Below are positions 38,763-46,545 of a DNA stretch of 46,545 bases, in pieces; position 1 is the first letter of the stretch, and each line of letters opens with the position of its first letter. The stretch is taken from IMG/VR virus record IMGVR_UViG_3300033997_000443, positions 1-46,545 of that record; one strand, given 5' to 3'. A program made the translations under genes and the position numbers. The notes beneath the pieces were generated by a model. That model saw only the letters and a program-made list of their open reading frames with translations. It was not told the origin of the DNA and searched no databases. This DNA is from a virus.

Positions 38763-40629
38763 TAGTTTCAAAGTCTATTTGATACATTTTTTCGCCTATA
38801 AAAGTCTTAGTTAGATTAATGATCTCTAATTCTTTTTTATAGGCGAAAATTTTATCATTTTCTGAAAGATTAGCAAATTCTTCTGAATCTGAAATAAAAC
38901 TCCACTTGATATTTTCTCCGTGAAAATATTTTATTTTCTCTTTGAAAAATGTGAGATAAGAATTTTCTGGAAGAAAATGTGCCAAAGAAAGACCGTCATT
39001 CTTTTTATTGAAAACGCCTCTATATTTTATCAATCTTAAATTGGTTCCTGAATCATCTACTTCTTTTACTACTTCAATAGGTTGTACTACAGTAGTAGCA
39101 ACTCCCGAAGAATTATAAGTAATAATTTTCTTGTCGTAATTGAAAATAGGAAGCGGTAACGCATTTATTATAATTTCTTCTTTAGTGCCAAATTGCTTAT
39201 CAGAGTTGATTAAAATTCCATCTTCTGAAATAGTTACTTTTCCGTATTTTAATTTATCATAAGAAGAAAGCCTTATAATTAATGCTTCGTTTTTATTACT
39301 CGTAATTTCTGGAAATTCTACTTCTGCAAAAGTGAAATCTTTCGTTTCCGCAGTATTACTTATTTTATTAATAAAAACTGTACGCCCAACTGGAATTATT
39401 CTATAACCGTACTTTTTTAATAAGTCTAAAACTTCAGAAAAAGTAACATCCGGAACAAATTCACTTAATGTCATTTGAGTTTTTATTTTCATTATGGTAT
39501 CTCCAGGTTTTATACCATTAAATTTTTGAGGAAGAAAATAAGTGTCTAGCCAAAAATGAGGATAAAAACCGCTACCATAACTCCATGTAAAAGTTATTTT
39601 CACTTCTACATCAGTTTCTTTTGTGAAAAAAGGAAGGTCTAACTCATAAAGCAATAGAATTGCTCTTAAACCATTATCATCTACTTTAGAATAAGTATTA
39701 TTTCTGTCTCTTGTAACCGAAATAATAGTTGAATTATATTTAATTTCTATTGTAAAATCTTGCCATACTGTAGGATTACTTCCCCTATCATTATTAGAAT
39801 AATGAAACTCTAGCTTATGTTTTCCAAAAATTGTAAACTTAAAACTCTTTTCTTTGGTTCCTGATACATATTCTCCTGGTTTACTTGGATAATCAATATT
39901 GTACTCTAATGTTTCTAGTTTCAATTCATCGTAAGAAATGCCCTCATTGTCTAAACAAATGAATCTAAAATCTCTATCGTTAAGAATATCTCCATCTATG
40001 GAATACCCTAACTTTTCAAAACCTTTTGAAACCACATCTAATAAGTAAACGTATGGTTTAATTAGATTTTGAGTAGATAAAGAAACGGTGGGAGAAATTC
40101 TTACAATAAGTCCGTTTGTAGTATCATTATAAAGTGGTACTTTATTAAAATCTGCCTGATTTACTGATTCTACAAAGTTTTCATTATACACTCTAGGAAA
40201 GCAGTGGTTAATTTCTGGAAAGGTTTTGTCTAAAACGGCATCTACATAATCATAAATTTCTGGAACATTTATTTCTCCAAAATTCAAGTCTTGAATATTA
40301 AAATCCGTGAAATTAAGTTTCTGATACCCGAAATCTATCTGCTTTCTAACCAAATTGGTATCAGAAGAAATTATTTCTAAAGTTGCATCGTAAACTTTTC
40401 CTTCTATATATAACTGACCCGCTTCTTTCTTTTTTAATTTTTCTTTATTCAGCACAGAATAATCGTGAAATTCTCTCTTGAATTCATCTGTCATATAATC
40501 CTCATAAGGATAACTCCAAAATTTAAAATTATCTTCGCTAAATGCTGGATTAACGAGATTAATCGTAAAACCATCTCTTCTGATATAATCTACATAACCA
40601 GAACTTGTTTTGAAAAATATATTACTCAT
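38749..40629 (-). CDS. Tail-tip / baseplate-like protein
   Basis: A 626-residue protein encoded downstream of the tape measure and another tail protein in one operon. It is beta-rich with a central GTKEKSFKFTIFGKHKLEFHYSN and a C-terminal hub-like part (LDLLKKYGYRIIPVGRTVFINK). Position and the mixture of beta domains suggest a tail-tip or baseplate hub protein, as in siphophages where these genes follow the tape measure. Its last codons overlap the integrase by 14 bp. No enzyme motif was found. Confidence 0.6.
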   Translation of the reverse strand: MSNIFFKTSSGYVDYIRRDGFTINLVNPAFSEDNFKFWSYPYEDYMTDEFKREFHDYSVLNKEKLKKKEAGQLYIEGKVYDATLEIISSDTNLVRKQIDFGYQKLNFTDFNIQDLNFGEINVPEIYDYVDAVLDKTFPEINHCFPRVYNENFVESVNQADFNKVPLYNDTTNGLIVRISPTVSLSTQNLIKPYVYLLDVVSKGFEKLGYSIDGDILNDRDFRFICLDNEGISYDELKLETLEYNIDYPSKPGEYVSGTKEKSFKFTIFGKHKLEFHYSNNDRGSNPTVWQDFTIEIKYNSTIISVTRDRNNTYSKVDDNGLRAILLLYELDLPFFTKETDVEVKITFTWSYGSGFYPHFWLDTYFLPQKFNGIKPGDTIMKIKTQMTLSEFVPDVTFSEVLDLLKKYGYRIIPVGRTVFINKISNTAETKDFTFAEVEFPEITSNKNEALIIRLSSYDKLKYGKVTISEDGILINSDKQFGTKEEIIINALPLPIFNYDKKIITYNSSGVATTVVQPIEVVKEVDDSGTNLRLIKYRGVFNKKNDGLSLAHFLPENSYLTFFKEKIKYFHGENIKWSFISDSEEFANLSENDKIFAYKKELEIINLTKTFIGEKMYQIDFETISIL

Positions 40630-42106
40630 AAAATTCTAAATCTAAATCGTACTGAATTAATTCTCTATTGGTATCTACATCTGAAACTTTAGCATTTACT
40701 GCTACGCAAAAAATTCTTTGTGATGGATCATCTCCAAAAAACCAAGCATGCTTCGATTTTTGAAGATTTATCACTAATTCAGTTTCAGAATCTAGAATGA
40801 AGCCTGTGTTTACTTTTCTTACATCTTTTATGGTATTTCCAGCTTTATAATTTTTGGGATTTACAGCATTTTCATTGAGATAATTTTTAATTTGCTTTTC
40901 ACCGCTCATTTCACCTGTTAATGGTAAACTTCTAAATATATTATTTTCATCAAGCCAAATAATATTGAAGCCATGCTTTTGCCAAGGAAAATTATACCCT
41001 TTTACGGTATAATATGAAGAAATTTCATTAACATAACCTTCTTTGTAAAGATGAAATGATTTAGCATTTTCTAAAGCGTTTTCGGTGGCAAATCCATTAT
41101 TAAATCCTAATGAGAAAGATGGTGATTTATCTTTTTTGAAATCATGTGAACGCTGAGAAAATAGTAATTGCAATATTTTTCCTGGAGCTGATAAACTTTG
41201 TTTATTGATGGTTTTGGTACTTCCTTGAAATTCTAAAGTTATATCTTGCGTTTGATATTCATAAGGAAGTGTAAGAAATGTATTGTAATTCAAACTTCTA
41301 TTAATAACATCTCCGTTATTAAACAAATTAGCCTTTTTACCTGCATAAAAAGAAAATGTTCCCACTGAAAACTCTTGCAAAACTTCAAATTTTTCATTTA
41401 AAAATTTTCCGCTGATGGTAACAGATGCCGGTTCTATATTTAACTTATAATTCTCGAAAAATTCTGAAATTTGCGCATCAGATAAATAAATATAAGGCTG
41501 AAATACACCTTTCAAATCTGAATTTGCGGTGTTTTTTATAAAAACATCTTCTAATTGTACCTCTTTGGTTACCCCTTGATATACAATTTCTGCTGAAAGC
41601 TGCATAAGATAAGATACAGAAGAAGTTCCCGTAATTTCCAGCTGATCATTCGCAAAATTTACCGTTTGTAAATTGTGAGAAACGCTTCCAGCAACATTTG
41701 AAATTATAACTTTGCCTTCTATATATATTGTTTCTAAAGTTTGATATGTATTATTTGTCTTTTTAAAAATATCAATATAAATTATAAATTCATTTCCTCC
41801 TGGATAAGTGTTTGATGTATTAATGTTTTTAAATTTCAATTTTAGCAAGCTACCAAAAGCATATAATTTATCAATTGAAAATTTATCGGTAAAATTGAAA
41901 ATATCTTGAAAAGAAATTATGCTAAAATCCCAAGAACTATATCGGAATGATACATACAATTCATCATTAGGATTTGTCTTTTTATAATTTTTACATTCTA
42001 TAGGGAAATCTACTAATAAATCAACAATTCCAGAAGATTTAACATAATTAAAATTAGAATTTGGGAATACCCAATCTTCATTGATAACACTTAAATTGTA
42101 TGCCAT
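40622..42106 (-). CDS. Distal-tail-like protein
   Basis: A 494-residue beta-rich protein directly after the tape measure gene (1-nt gap) and overlapping the next gene by 8 nt. The N-terminal half has YVKSSGIVDLLVDFPI and many strands. The C-terminal half has NFPWQKHGFNIIWLDENN and QYDLDLEFYE at the end. In siphophages the gene after the tape measure usually encodes the distal tail protein that joins tube and tip. The role is inferred from this position. Confidence 0.6.
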   Translation of the reverse strand: MAYNLSVINEDWVFPNSNFNYVKSSGIVDLLVDFPIECKNYKKTNPNDELYVSFRYSSWDFSIISFQDIFNFTDKFSIDKLYAFGSLLKLKFKNINTSNTYPGGNEFIIYIDIFKKTNNTYQTLETIYIEGKVIISNVAGSVSHNLQTVNFANDQLEITGTSSVSYLMQLSAEIVYQGVTKEVQLEDVFIKNTANSDLKGVFQPYIYLSDAQISEFFENYKLNIEPASVTISGKFLNEKFEVLQEFSVGTFSFYAGKKANLFNNGDVINRSLNYNTFLTLPYEYQTQDITLEFQGSTKTINKQSLSAPGKILQLLFSQRSHDFKKDKSPSFSLGFNNGFATENALENAKSFHLYKEGYVNEISSYYTVKGYNFPWQKHGFNIIWLDENNIFRSLPLTGEMSGEKQIKNYLNENAVNPKNYKAGNTIKDVRKVNTGFILDSETELVINLQKSKHAWFFGDDPSQRIFCVAVNAKVSDVDTNRELIQYDLDLEFYE

Positions 42107-42107
42107 T

Positions 42108-45100
42108 TTATTTATTTTTTAGATAGTTATAATCATCTTGCATTTCTATGATATTTTTTGCTGAACGCATATCATTTTTATCTACTACTGCGGTAAATCT
42201 TGTTTTTCTTAATTCTCTGATGGCTTCTCTATTTTCCATTAAAAGCTCAATCATTAAATCGTCTTTTGGTGAAGAAGAATCATTTCCATTTGATAAGTAC
42301 GGATATCTACCACCTTCATAACCTTTTGCTATGGCTATTTGTCTATTGAGTGTACGTTTTACACTTTCTGGGAATTTGGTGTAAGTAGGATTATCAATTA
42401 CCATTTCTACCCCATTTTCACCAGCGATGAAATGCGTAGGTCTATCTACCAAACCAGATGTTAATCTACGGCGAACCGTTCTAAATTTTTTACCGTCTTG
42501 TTCGCGCATCATATCGTACTCCATACCGAAACCTTGTTCATAACCTGGAGCTTCTGGAAGTGGTGTAGAAAGAACGGTAGCAACTTGCAAAGCACCTAAT
42601 GCAGAAACAACTCCTGTAAGAATTCCTGCGGTAGCTCCAAAATCAAATTTTGGAACCTGCGCCCAAATACTCATTATTGCTTGAGCTGTATTAGCAATAA
42701 TTTGTCCTATTTGAATTACTCTCTGTCTTTTTGCCGCTTCGTATTCTAATTGTGCTTTTTTCTTTTCAGTTTCTTCGTTTAAACTCTGTATTCCTGCTTC
42801 ATATTCTTCTTGAGAAATAATCCCTCTATCTAATTGATTTTTCAAAGATTTTTCTCTTCTTTTGGCATAAACTTCTACTTGTCTTACTTGCGCCTGCTCT
42901 TTAGCTTGAACCAATTGATAATAAGTATTGAATGCTTCTTGCAAAGCTTTTACAGCCATCATCATAGTACCCAACTTATCTACTCCAGTATCTAAGTTGG
43001 TGAAGAAAATATCCCAATCCTCAAAACTCATTCCTAGTACATCTGTAGAACCTTTTGAACTAAGTTTTTTCGGTGTATTTTCTACTTCTCCTGCTCCTTT
43101 TGCTCCTGCTTTTAAAGAAGCAATTTTATTTTGCGCTTCTGTAATGAATTTCATTACTTTTTCACGCTCTTTTTCATCTAGAATAGTTAAGTCTAAACCT
43201 TCATATAGCTTAACCATAGATTCTAAGTGTGCTATGTGAAGTTCTAATTCTTTTTTCTGATAAACTTTGGTAAGTGCTTCTTTTCCTTTTTGCCAAGTAT
43301 TTATTTGAGAAATTTCAGAAGCTGAAGCTCTTCCTACTAAAGATTTTTTCAAATCTTCCAAAGTATTGAATGAGTTTATCTCGTCATTTTTTTGACGTTC
43401 TAAAAGAGCTAACTTATCTTCATACGCTTTATTTGCTTCCGCTAATTCTTCATTTTTATATTTGATGCCTAGAGCTTTTCTTCTATCATTGAAATAATTA
43501 ACTTCCACTGCTTTTGCAGTTTCTAATTTTGCATTATTAGCTTTCCATTGTTTCAGTAAAGAATCAAAGAATTCTTTATCTGTACCGGTAGCTTTGGCGG
43601 TAATTTCTTGAAGCTTAGCAATCTCTTCTGGTGTAATTTTTTTATTTTCTAGTTCTGCTAGCTTTTGGCGTTCTTGTTCATCTATTAAAGCTAATTCTTT
43701 GGCAAAACCATCTTCCATCGCTTCGATTTTCTTTTCGTTGATTTCTTTTTCTAATTCAACTGAAAGTTTACCAGCTTCATCTGCTCGTTGCTTATAATCT
43801 TCCATTAATTTTTTATGCTCAGATTCTGCTTTATTTGTAGATTCATTTACTTTATCTACTGGATCGCCTGGTATGCGGAATTTAGAATTAGGATTATCCG
43901 TATTCTTTATTTCGTTTCCTTTGAAAGGATTATTGTTAGAAATACTGATAAGAGGATTCATTCTAGCTGTTTTTTCTCTTAACAGTTGGTCTCTTTCTAT
44001 TCTTAATCTTTTTAATTGTGCTTCATCACCTCCTTTTAATTCGTTAGCTGTTACCGTATAAGTTCCGCCACCACTTTGCCCTACATAAGTTCTAGTTTCA
44101 TTAGTATAATTATTATTTTTTAATTTAGTTTTAAGTTCTGCTATTTTTCCGTTTATTTCAACTTCTTTTTCTAAATATTCACCTGCAATTTCATTAATCT
44201 TTGCATCAGCAGCTCTTGCTTGTGAAGCTGCAATAATAGCTGTTCTTAATTTATTATATTGCCCAGCAGCTTTTCCTAGTAAGAAGTCTTCTGTTGTTAA
44301 ATTTTTAAAGTAACCTGGGTATTGTTTGTTAGCTTCATCTAATAGTTTTTGTCTATCTTTTTCAGCTATATTTTTATTGGTAAGTTTTTTATAAGTTTGT
44401 TCTAGAGCATTTACTTCAGCACCTGCATTTTTAGCACCTTCTTTTATAACATTATTTAATTCTTCCTGAATGTCTATTGCTTTTTTTGTATTATCTCTAA
44501 AAAGTAAATAAGCTGTTCCTACCGCAAGAACTACCGCCAATAATGCGCCCCAAGGATTAGCTTTAGTCACTAAATTCAATCTTTCTTGAGCAGCAGTCTG
44601 CAATGTTAAATTTCTTGTAAATTGAGCTGTTAGCCACATACCAATACCAACTACTGTATTCCAAGCGGCTTGTGAAATATTTCCTAATGCAGTAACTCCA
44701 TTTCTAGCTTTTTCTATAATAGTGAGACCTAAAACTCTTTCTTTTGCAGTCGTTAGCAATGTATTATAAGTACCTAATAATAAATTGTATGAAATGGTAC
44801 TTACCATTAATATTGCCATGACTTTTACTAAAAACATCAACGAATTTCTCCATGCGGTAACATATCCATCAGTATCTTTTACAACACCTAGAAACTTACC
44901 TAAAAGGTTAATTAATGTATTTAAATAATTAGCAAATGTTTGACTTGTAAATAATTCTGAAATCTTTCTTTGTATTTTTTCATAAATAGCAGCACTATTA
45001 TTATTAACCTTATCAAATTCTTTTTGTAGGGAATTTCTTTCTTTGAATGCTTGATTAGACTTCTCTATCACTTCACGGAAACGCTCAGACTTTTCCGTTG

Positions 45101-46373
45101 CAGCACCTATAACTCTCTGAACCTCGTTATCGTTTAATTTTAATTTATCTAATATTTGGGTAACATCTGTGGTGTTATAAGCTTTTAATCCTTCAGAGAA
45201 TTGTAAAAAGAATTCAGCAGGGTTAGAATTTATTAAGTCTTTTACTTCCTGAACTGGTCTTTGCATTACATCTGCAAAAGCTTCTACATTAGTCCCAGCT
45301 ACTCGGAAGAATTTAGAAATACCAGAAGAACCAATTTCTGCTTTAATTGAAGACTCTTCTAATGCAGCTCCTAAACCTAAAAGAGTATTAATTGGCGGTT
45401 TCATAGATGGTGGTAAAGAACCTAATCTATTCATGAAATCTGCTATATTAGATTCACTACTTGCTCCATCGGCAGCTAATTCATTGAGAGCCGAACCAAT
45501 TTCGCTAATAGATTTAGCAATAGGTTGGTTCTTAGTTTCTTCATAAGAGAGTGCTATTCTGCCTATTTCTTCTGCAATCTTATCCGCACCACCTTCCCAA
45601 GAATCACCCAATGCTACATTAGCTTTATCTACTTCTACAACAAAATCCTTAATATCTTCCTTTGCTACTCCTAATCTACCTCCTGCGGTTGCTATCTTTA
45701 GAAGGTCTATCTTCTTAGTTCTCGTATCCATATCAGAGAATGAACGAGTAAGAGCTTCTACTTCCTGCCTAGTCATGTTCGCATTCTTCTCTACTTGAGA
45801 CATGGCATCAGCCATTTTATTATTTCGGTCAATAACATTTTGAACCGATAAACCGAAGCCAATTAATACTGCAGCAACTGCTGTTACGATACCGCTATAA
45901 TGATTAAACCTATCCGCTAAATGCTGGAAAGACATTTGGGTACTTCTTGCGCCATTCCTTACTTCTCCTAATCTAGTAGATACTTGCCCTATCCTTTCTT
46001 GTAGTGCATTGTATTGGTTAGAACCTGGTACGGTTCTGTCTAATTCTCTTTTCAGTAAAGTAAGTTCTTGCCTTAATTGCTTCACAGACATTTGATTAAT
46101 GTCTAAAGAATCTGTAAGCTCTTGCATTTTTCTCTTATTATTAGATATAGTAAGAGAATTATCATTGATTTTTTGAGTTAGCTCTTTATATTCTTGTGAT
46201 TCTTTTCCAAGAGTTTGACGAACTTTTTCTCTCTCAGCACGAAGCTTTGTAGATTCATCGGCTAATTTTCTATTAGCTTCAGCTAGTTTATAAATTTCTT
46301 GCTGTGCTGGGTTAGAATTGACGATAATCGTCATCTTCATTATTTCGTCTCTAATCTGTTTTGCAGATGCCAT
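42108..46373 (-). CDS. Tail tape measure protein
   Basis: A 1421-residue protein. An N-terminal coiled coil (about 10-150) with KLRAEREKVRQTLGKES and TSLKRELDRTVPGSNQYN-like repeats is followed by membrane-like segments (about 158-180, 508-535 and 598-620). Long helical and coiled-coil parts (830-1170) and a C-terminal MIELLMENREAIRELRKTR complete it. The central segment has the TP901-type pattern. By the usual rule of about 0.15 nm per residue, the tail would be near 210 nm long. It is the first gene after late promoter L5. Confidence 0.88.
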   Translation of the reverse strand: MASAKQIRDEIMKMTIIVNSNPAQQEIYKLAEANRKLADESTKLRAEREKVRQTLGKESQEYKELTQKINDNSLTISNNKRKMQELTDSLDINQMSVKQLRQELTLLKRELDRTVPGSNQYNALQERIGQVSTRLGEVRNGARSTQMSFQHLADRFNHYSGIVTAVAAVLIGFGLSVQNVIDRNNKMADAMSQVEKNANMTRQEVEALTRSFSDMDTRTKKIDLLKIATAGGRLGVAKEDIKDFVVEVDKANVALGDSWEGGADKIAEEIGRIALSYEETKNQPIAKSISEIGSALNELAADGASSESNIADFMNRLGSLPPSMKPPINTLLGLGAALEESSIKAEIGSSGISKFFRVAGTNVEAFADVMQRPVQEVKDLINSNPAEFFLQFSEGLKAYNTTDVTQILDKLKLNDNEVQRVIGAATEKSERFREVIEKSNQAFKERNSLQKEFDKVNNNSAAIYEKIQRKISELFTSQTFANYLNTLINLLGKFLGVVKDTDGYVTAWRNSLMFLVKVMAILMVSTISYNLLLGTYNTLLTTAKERVLGLTIIEKARNGVTALGNISQAAWNTVVGIGMWLTAQFTRNLTLQTAAQERLNLVTKANPWGALLAVVLAVGTAYLLFRDNTKKAIDIQEELNNVIKEGAKNAGAEVNALEQTYKKLTNKNIAEKDRQKLLDEANKQYPGYFKNLTTEDFLLGKAAGQYNKLRTAIIAASQARAADAKINEIAGEYLEKEVEINGKIAELKTKLKNNNYTNETRTYVGQSGGGTYTVTANELKGGDEAQLKRLRIERDQLLREKTARMNPLISISNNNPFKGNEIKNTDNPNSKFRIPGDPVDKVNESTNKAESEHKKLMEDYKQRADEAGKLSVELEKEINEKKIEAMEDGFAKELALIDEQERQKLAELENKKITPEEIAKLQEITAKATGTDKEFFDSLLKQWKANNAKLETAKAVEVNYFNDRRKALGIKYKNEELAEANKAYEDKLALLERQKNDEINSFNTLEDLKKSLVGRASASEISQINTWQKGKEALTKVYQKKELELHIAHLESMVKLYEGLDLTILDEKEREKVMKFITEAQNKIASLKAGAKGAGEVENTPKKLSSKGSTDVLGMSFEDWDIFFTNLDTGVDKLGTMMMAVKALQEAFNTYYQLVQAKEQAQVRQVEVYAKRREKSLKNQLDRGIISQEEYEAGIQSLNEETEKKKAQLEYEAAKRQRVIQIGQIIANTAQAIMSIWAQVPKFDFGATAGILTGVVSALGALQVATVLSTPLPEAPGYEQGFGMEYDMMREQDGKKFRTVRRRLTSGLVDRPTHFIAGENGVEMVIDNPTYTKFPESVKRTLNRQIAIAKGYEGGRYPYLSNGNDSSSPKDDLMIELLMENREAIRELRKTRFTAVVDKNDMRSAKNIIEMQDDYNYLKNK

Positions 46374-46388
46374 AATGCTTAATTTACT

Positions 46389-46425
46389 GCAAGTTGCTAA
46401 TCTCTACACGAAAAAATGTGACGCA
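46389..46425 (-). promoter_or_regulatory. Late promoter L5 (tape measure operon)
   Basis: TGCGTCACA is on the minus strand at 46425-46417. At the expected 20-nt distance lies CAACTTGC (46396-46389), a poor match to TAnnTTTG, so this copy would depend most on an activator. The ATG is 15 nt downstream. The region 46426-46545 shows no convincing gene. Confidence 0.55.
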
Positions 46426-46545
46426 TTTTTGGACTATAAGGTGAAATTTTTTTTCAAGTAAAAAAATTCCGTGTCTTATAAGTGGTGGGATTTTCGCCAT
46501 ATATCTCTTCCTTTCGAGGGCGGGAGTTCGCTCCAATAGGTTATG

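Noticed and set aside
46384-46500. 38-codon minus-strand frame over the L5 region; if the ends are joined it extends in frame to an ATG at position 3 of the window
   Set aside because: It runs through the late promoter motif, has no recognisable product, and the joining of the ends is not shown.
46521-46534. GGAG-TTCG-CTCC mini-hairpin at the right end
   Set aside because: The stem is only 4 bp and the window ends here; nothing more can be said.

Overview
The window is a low-GC genome segment that carries a nearly complete siphovirus-like temperate phage of the Bacteroidota. The host is probably a flavobacterium of the Chryseobacterium/Cloacibacterium type. Three things support this: promoters with the Bacteroidota -7 box TAnnTTTG, Bacteroidota-restricted families (a DUF3127-like protein, a Bacteroidota-style integrase, a collagen-like fibre), and a signal peptide ending FAFAQ. 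No host housekeeping gene, rRNA or tRNA was seen. The integrase lies inside the window with structural genes on both sides, so the sequence is probably in phage (circular or permuted) order and not cut at attL/attR.

Layout. 1-1330 (+): a three-gene accessory cassette of unknown function. 1530-6062 (-): packaging operon (large terminase, a TerS-like protein, a PLD-like protein, a membrane protein). 6118-9313 (-): accessory block of separate small units, each with its own terminator (small unknowns; an outer-membrane protein with a membrane protein; HicAB toxin-antitoxin; a small HTH protein). 9294-18570 (-): head and neck genes (S49 protease, scaffold-capsid fusion, tail-tube candidate, portal, adaptor candidate), with a DNA methyltransferase inserted. 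18726-25987 (-): adhesion and lysis operon (tail spike, collagen-like fibre, holin, a candidate one-piece spanin, amidase). 26044-27047 (-): a two-gene unit of unknown function. 27100-27480: a gene-free, repeat-rich stretch. 27498-36966 (-): early and replication operon (primase-helicase, cytosine methyltransferase, DUF3127-like protein, regulators, many small proteins). 36967-37062: control region. 37063-38762 (+): repressor and integrase. 38749-46373 (-): tail-tip proteins and tape measure.

Regulation is the most striking aspect. Five minus-strand late operons carry the same 9-mer TGCGTCACA. In four of them it lies exactly 20 nt upstream of a TAnnTTTG-like box. This looks like a phage-specific late promoter that ties together packaging, head, tail-tube/portal, spike/lysis and tape-measure transcription. 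A second shared element, GAAATA-N5-TATTTC, sits at the early promoter next to the XRE repressor and at the promoter of the 26044-27047 unit. A third, an 18-bp palindrome, links the small HTH gene at 9074-9268 with the plus-strand cassette at the left end. A plausible circuit: the repressor holds down the early unit and the 27047 unit; after induction an early protein (the LuxR-like Cys-rich protein, or one of the 26-27 kb pair) activates the late promoters. These assignments are inferences from sequence alone.
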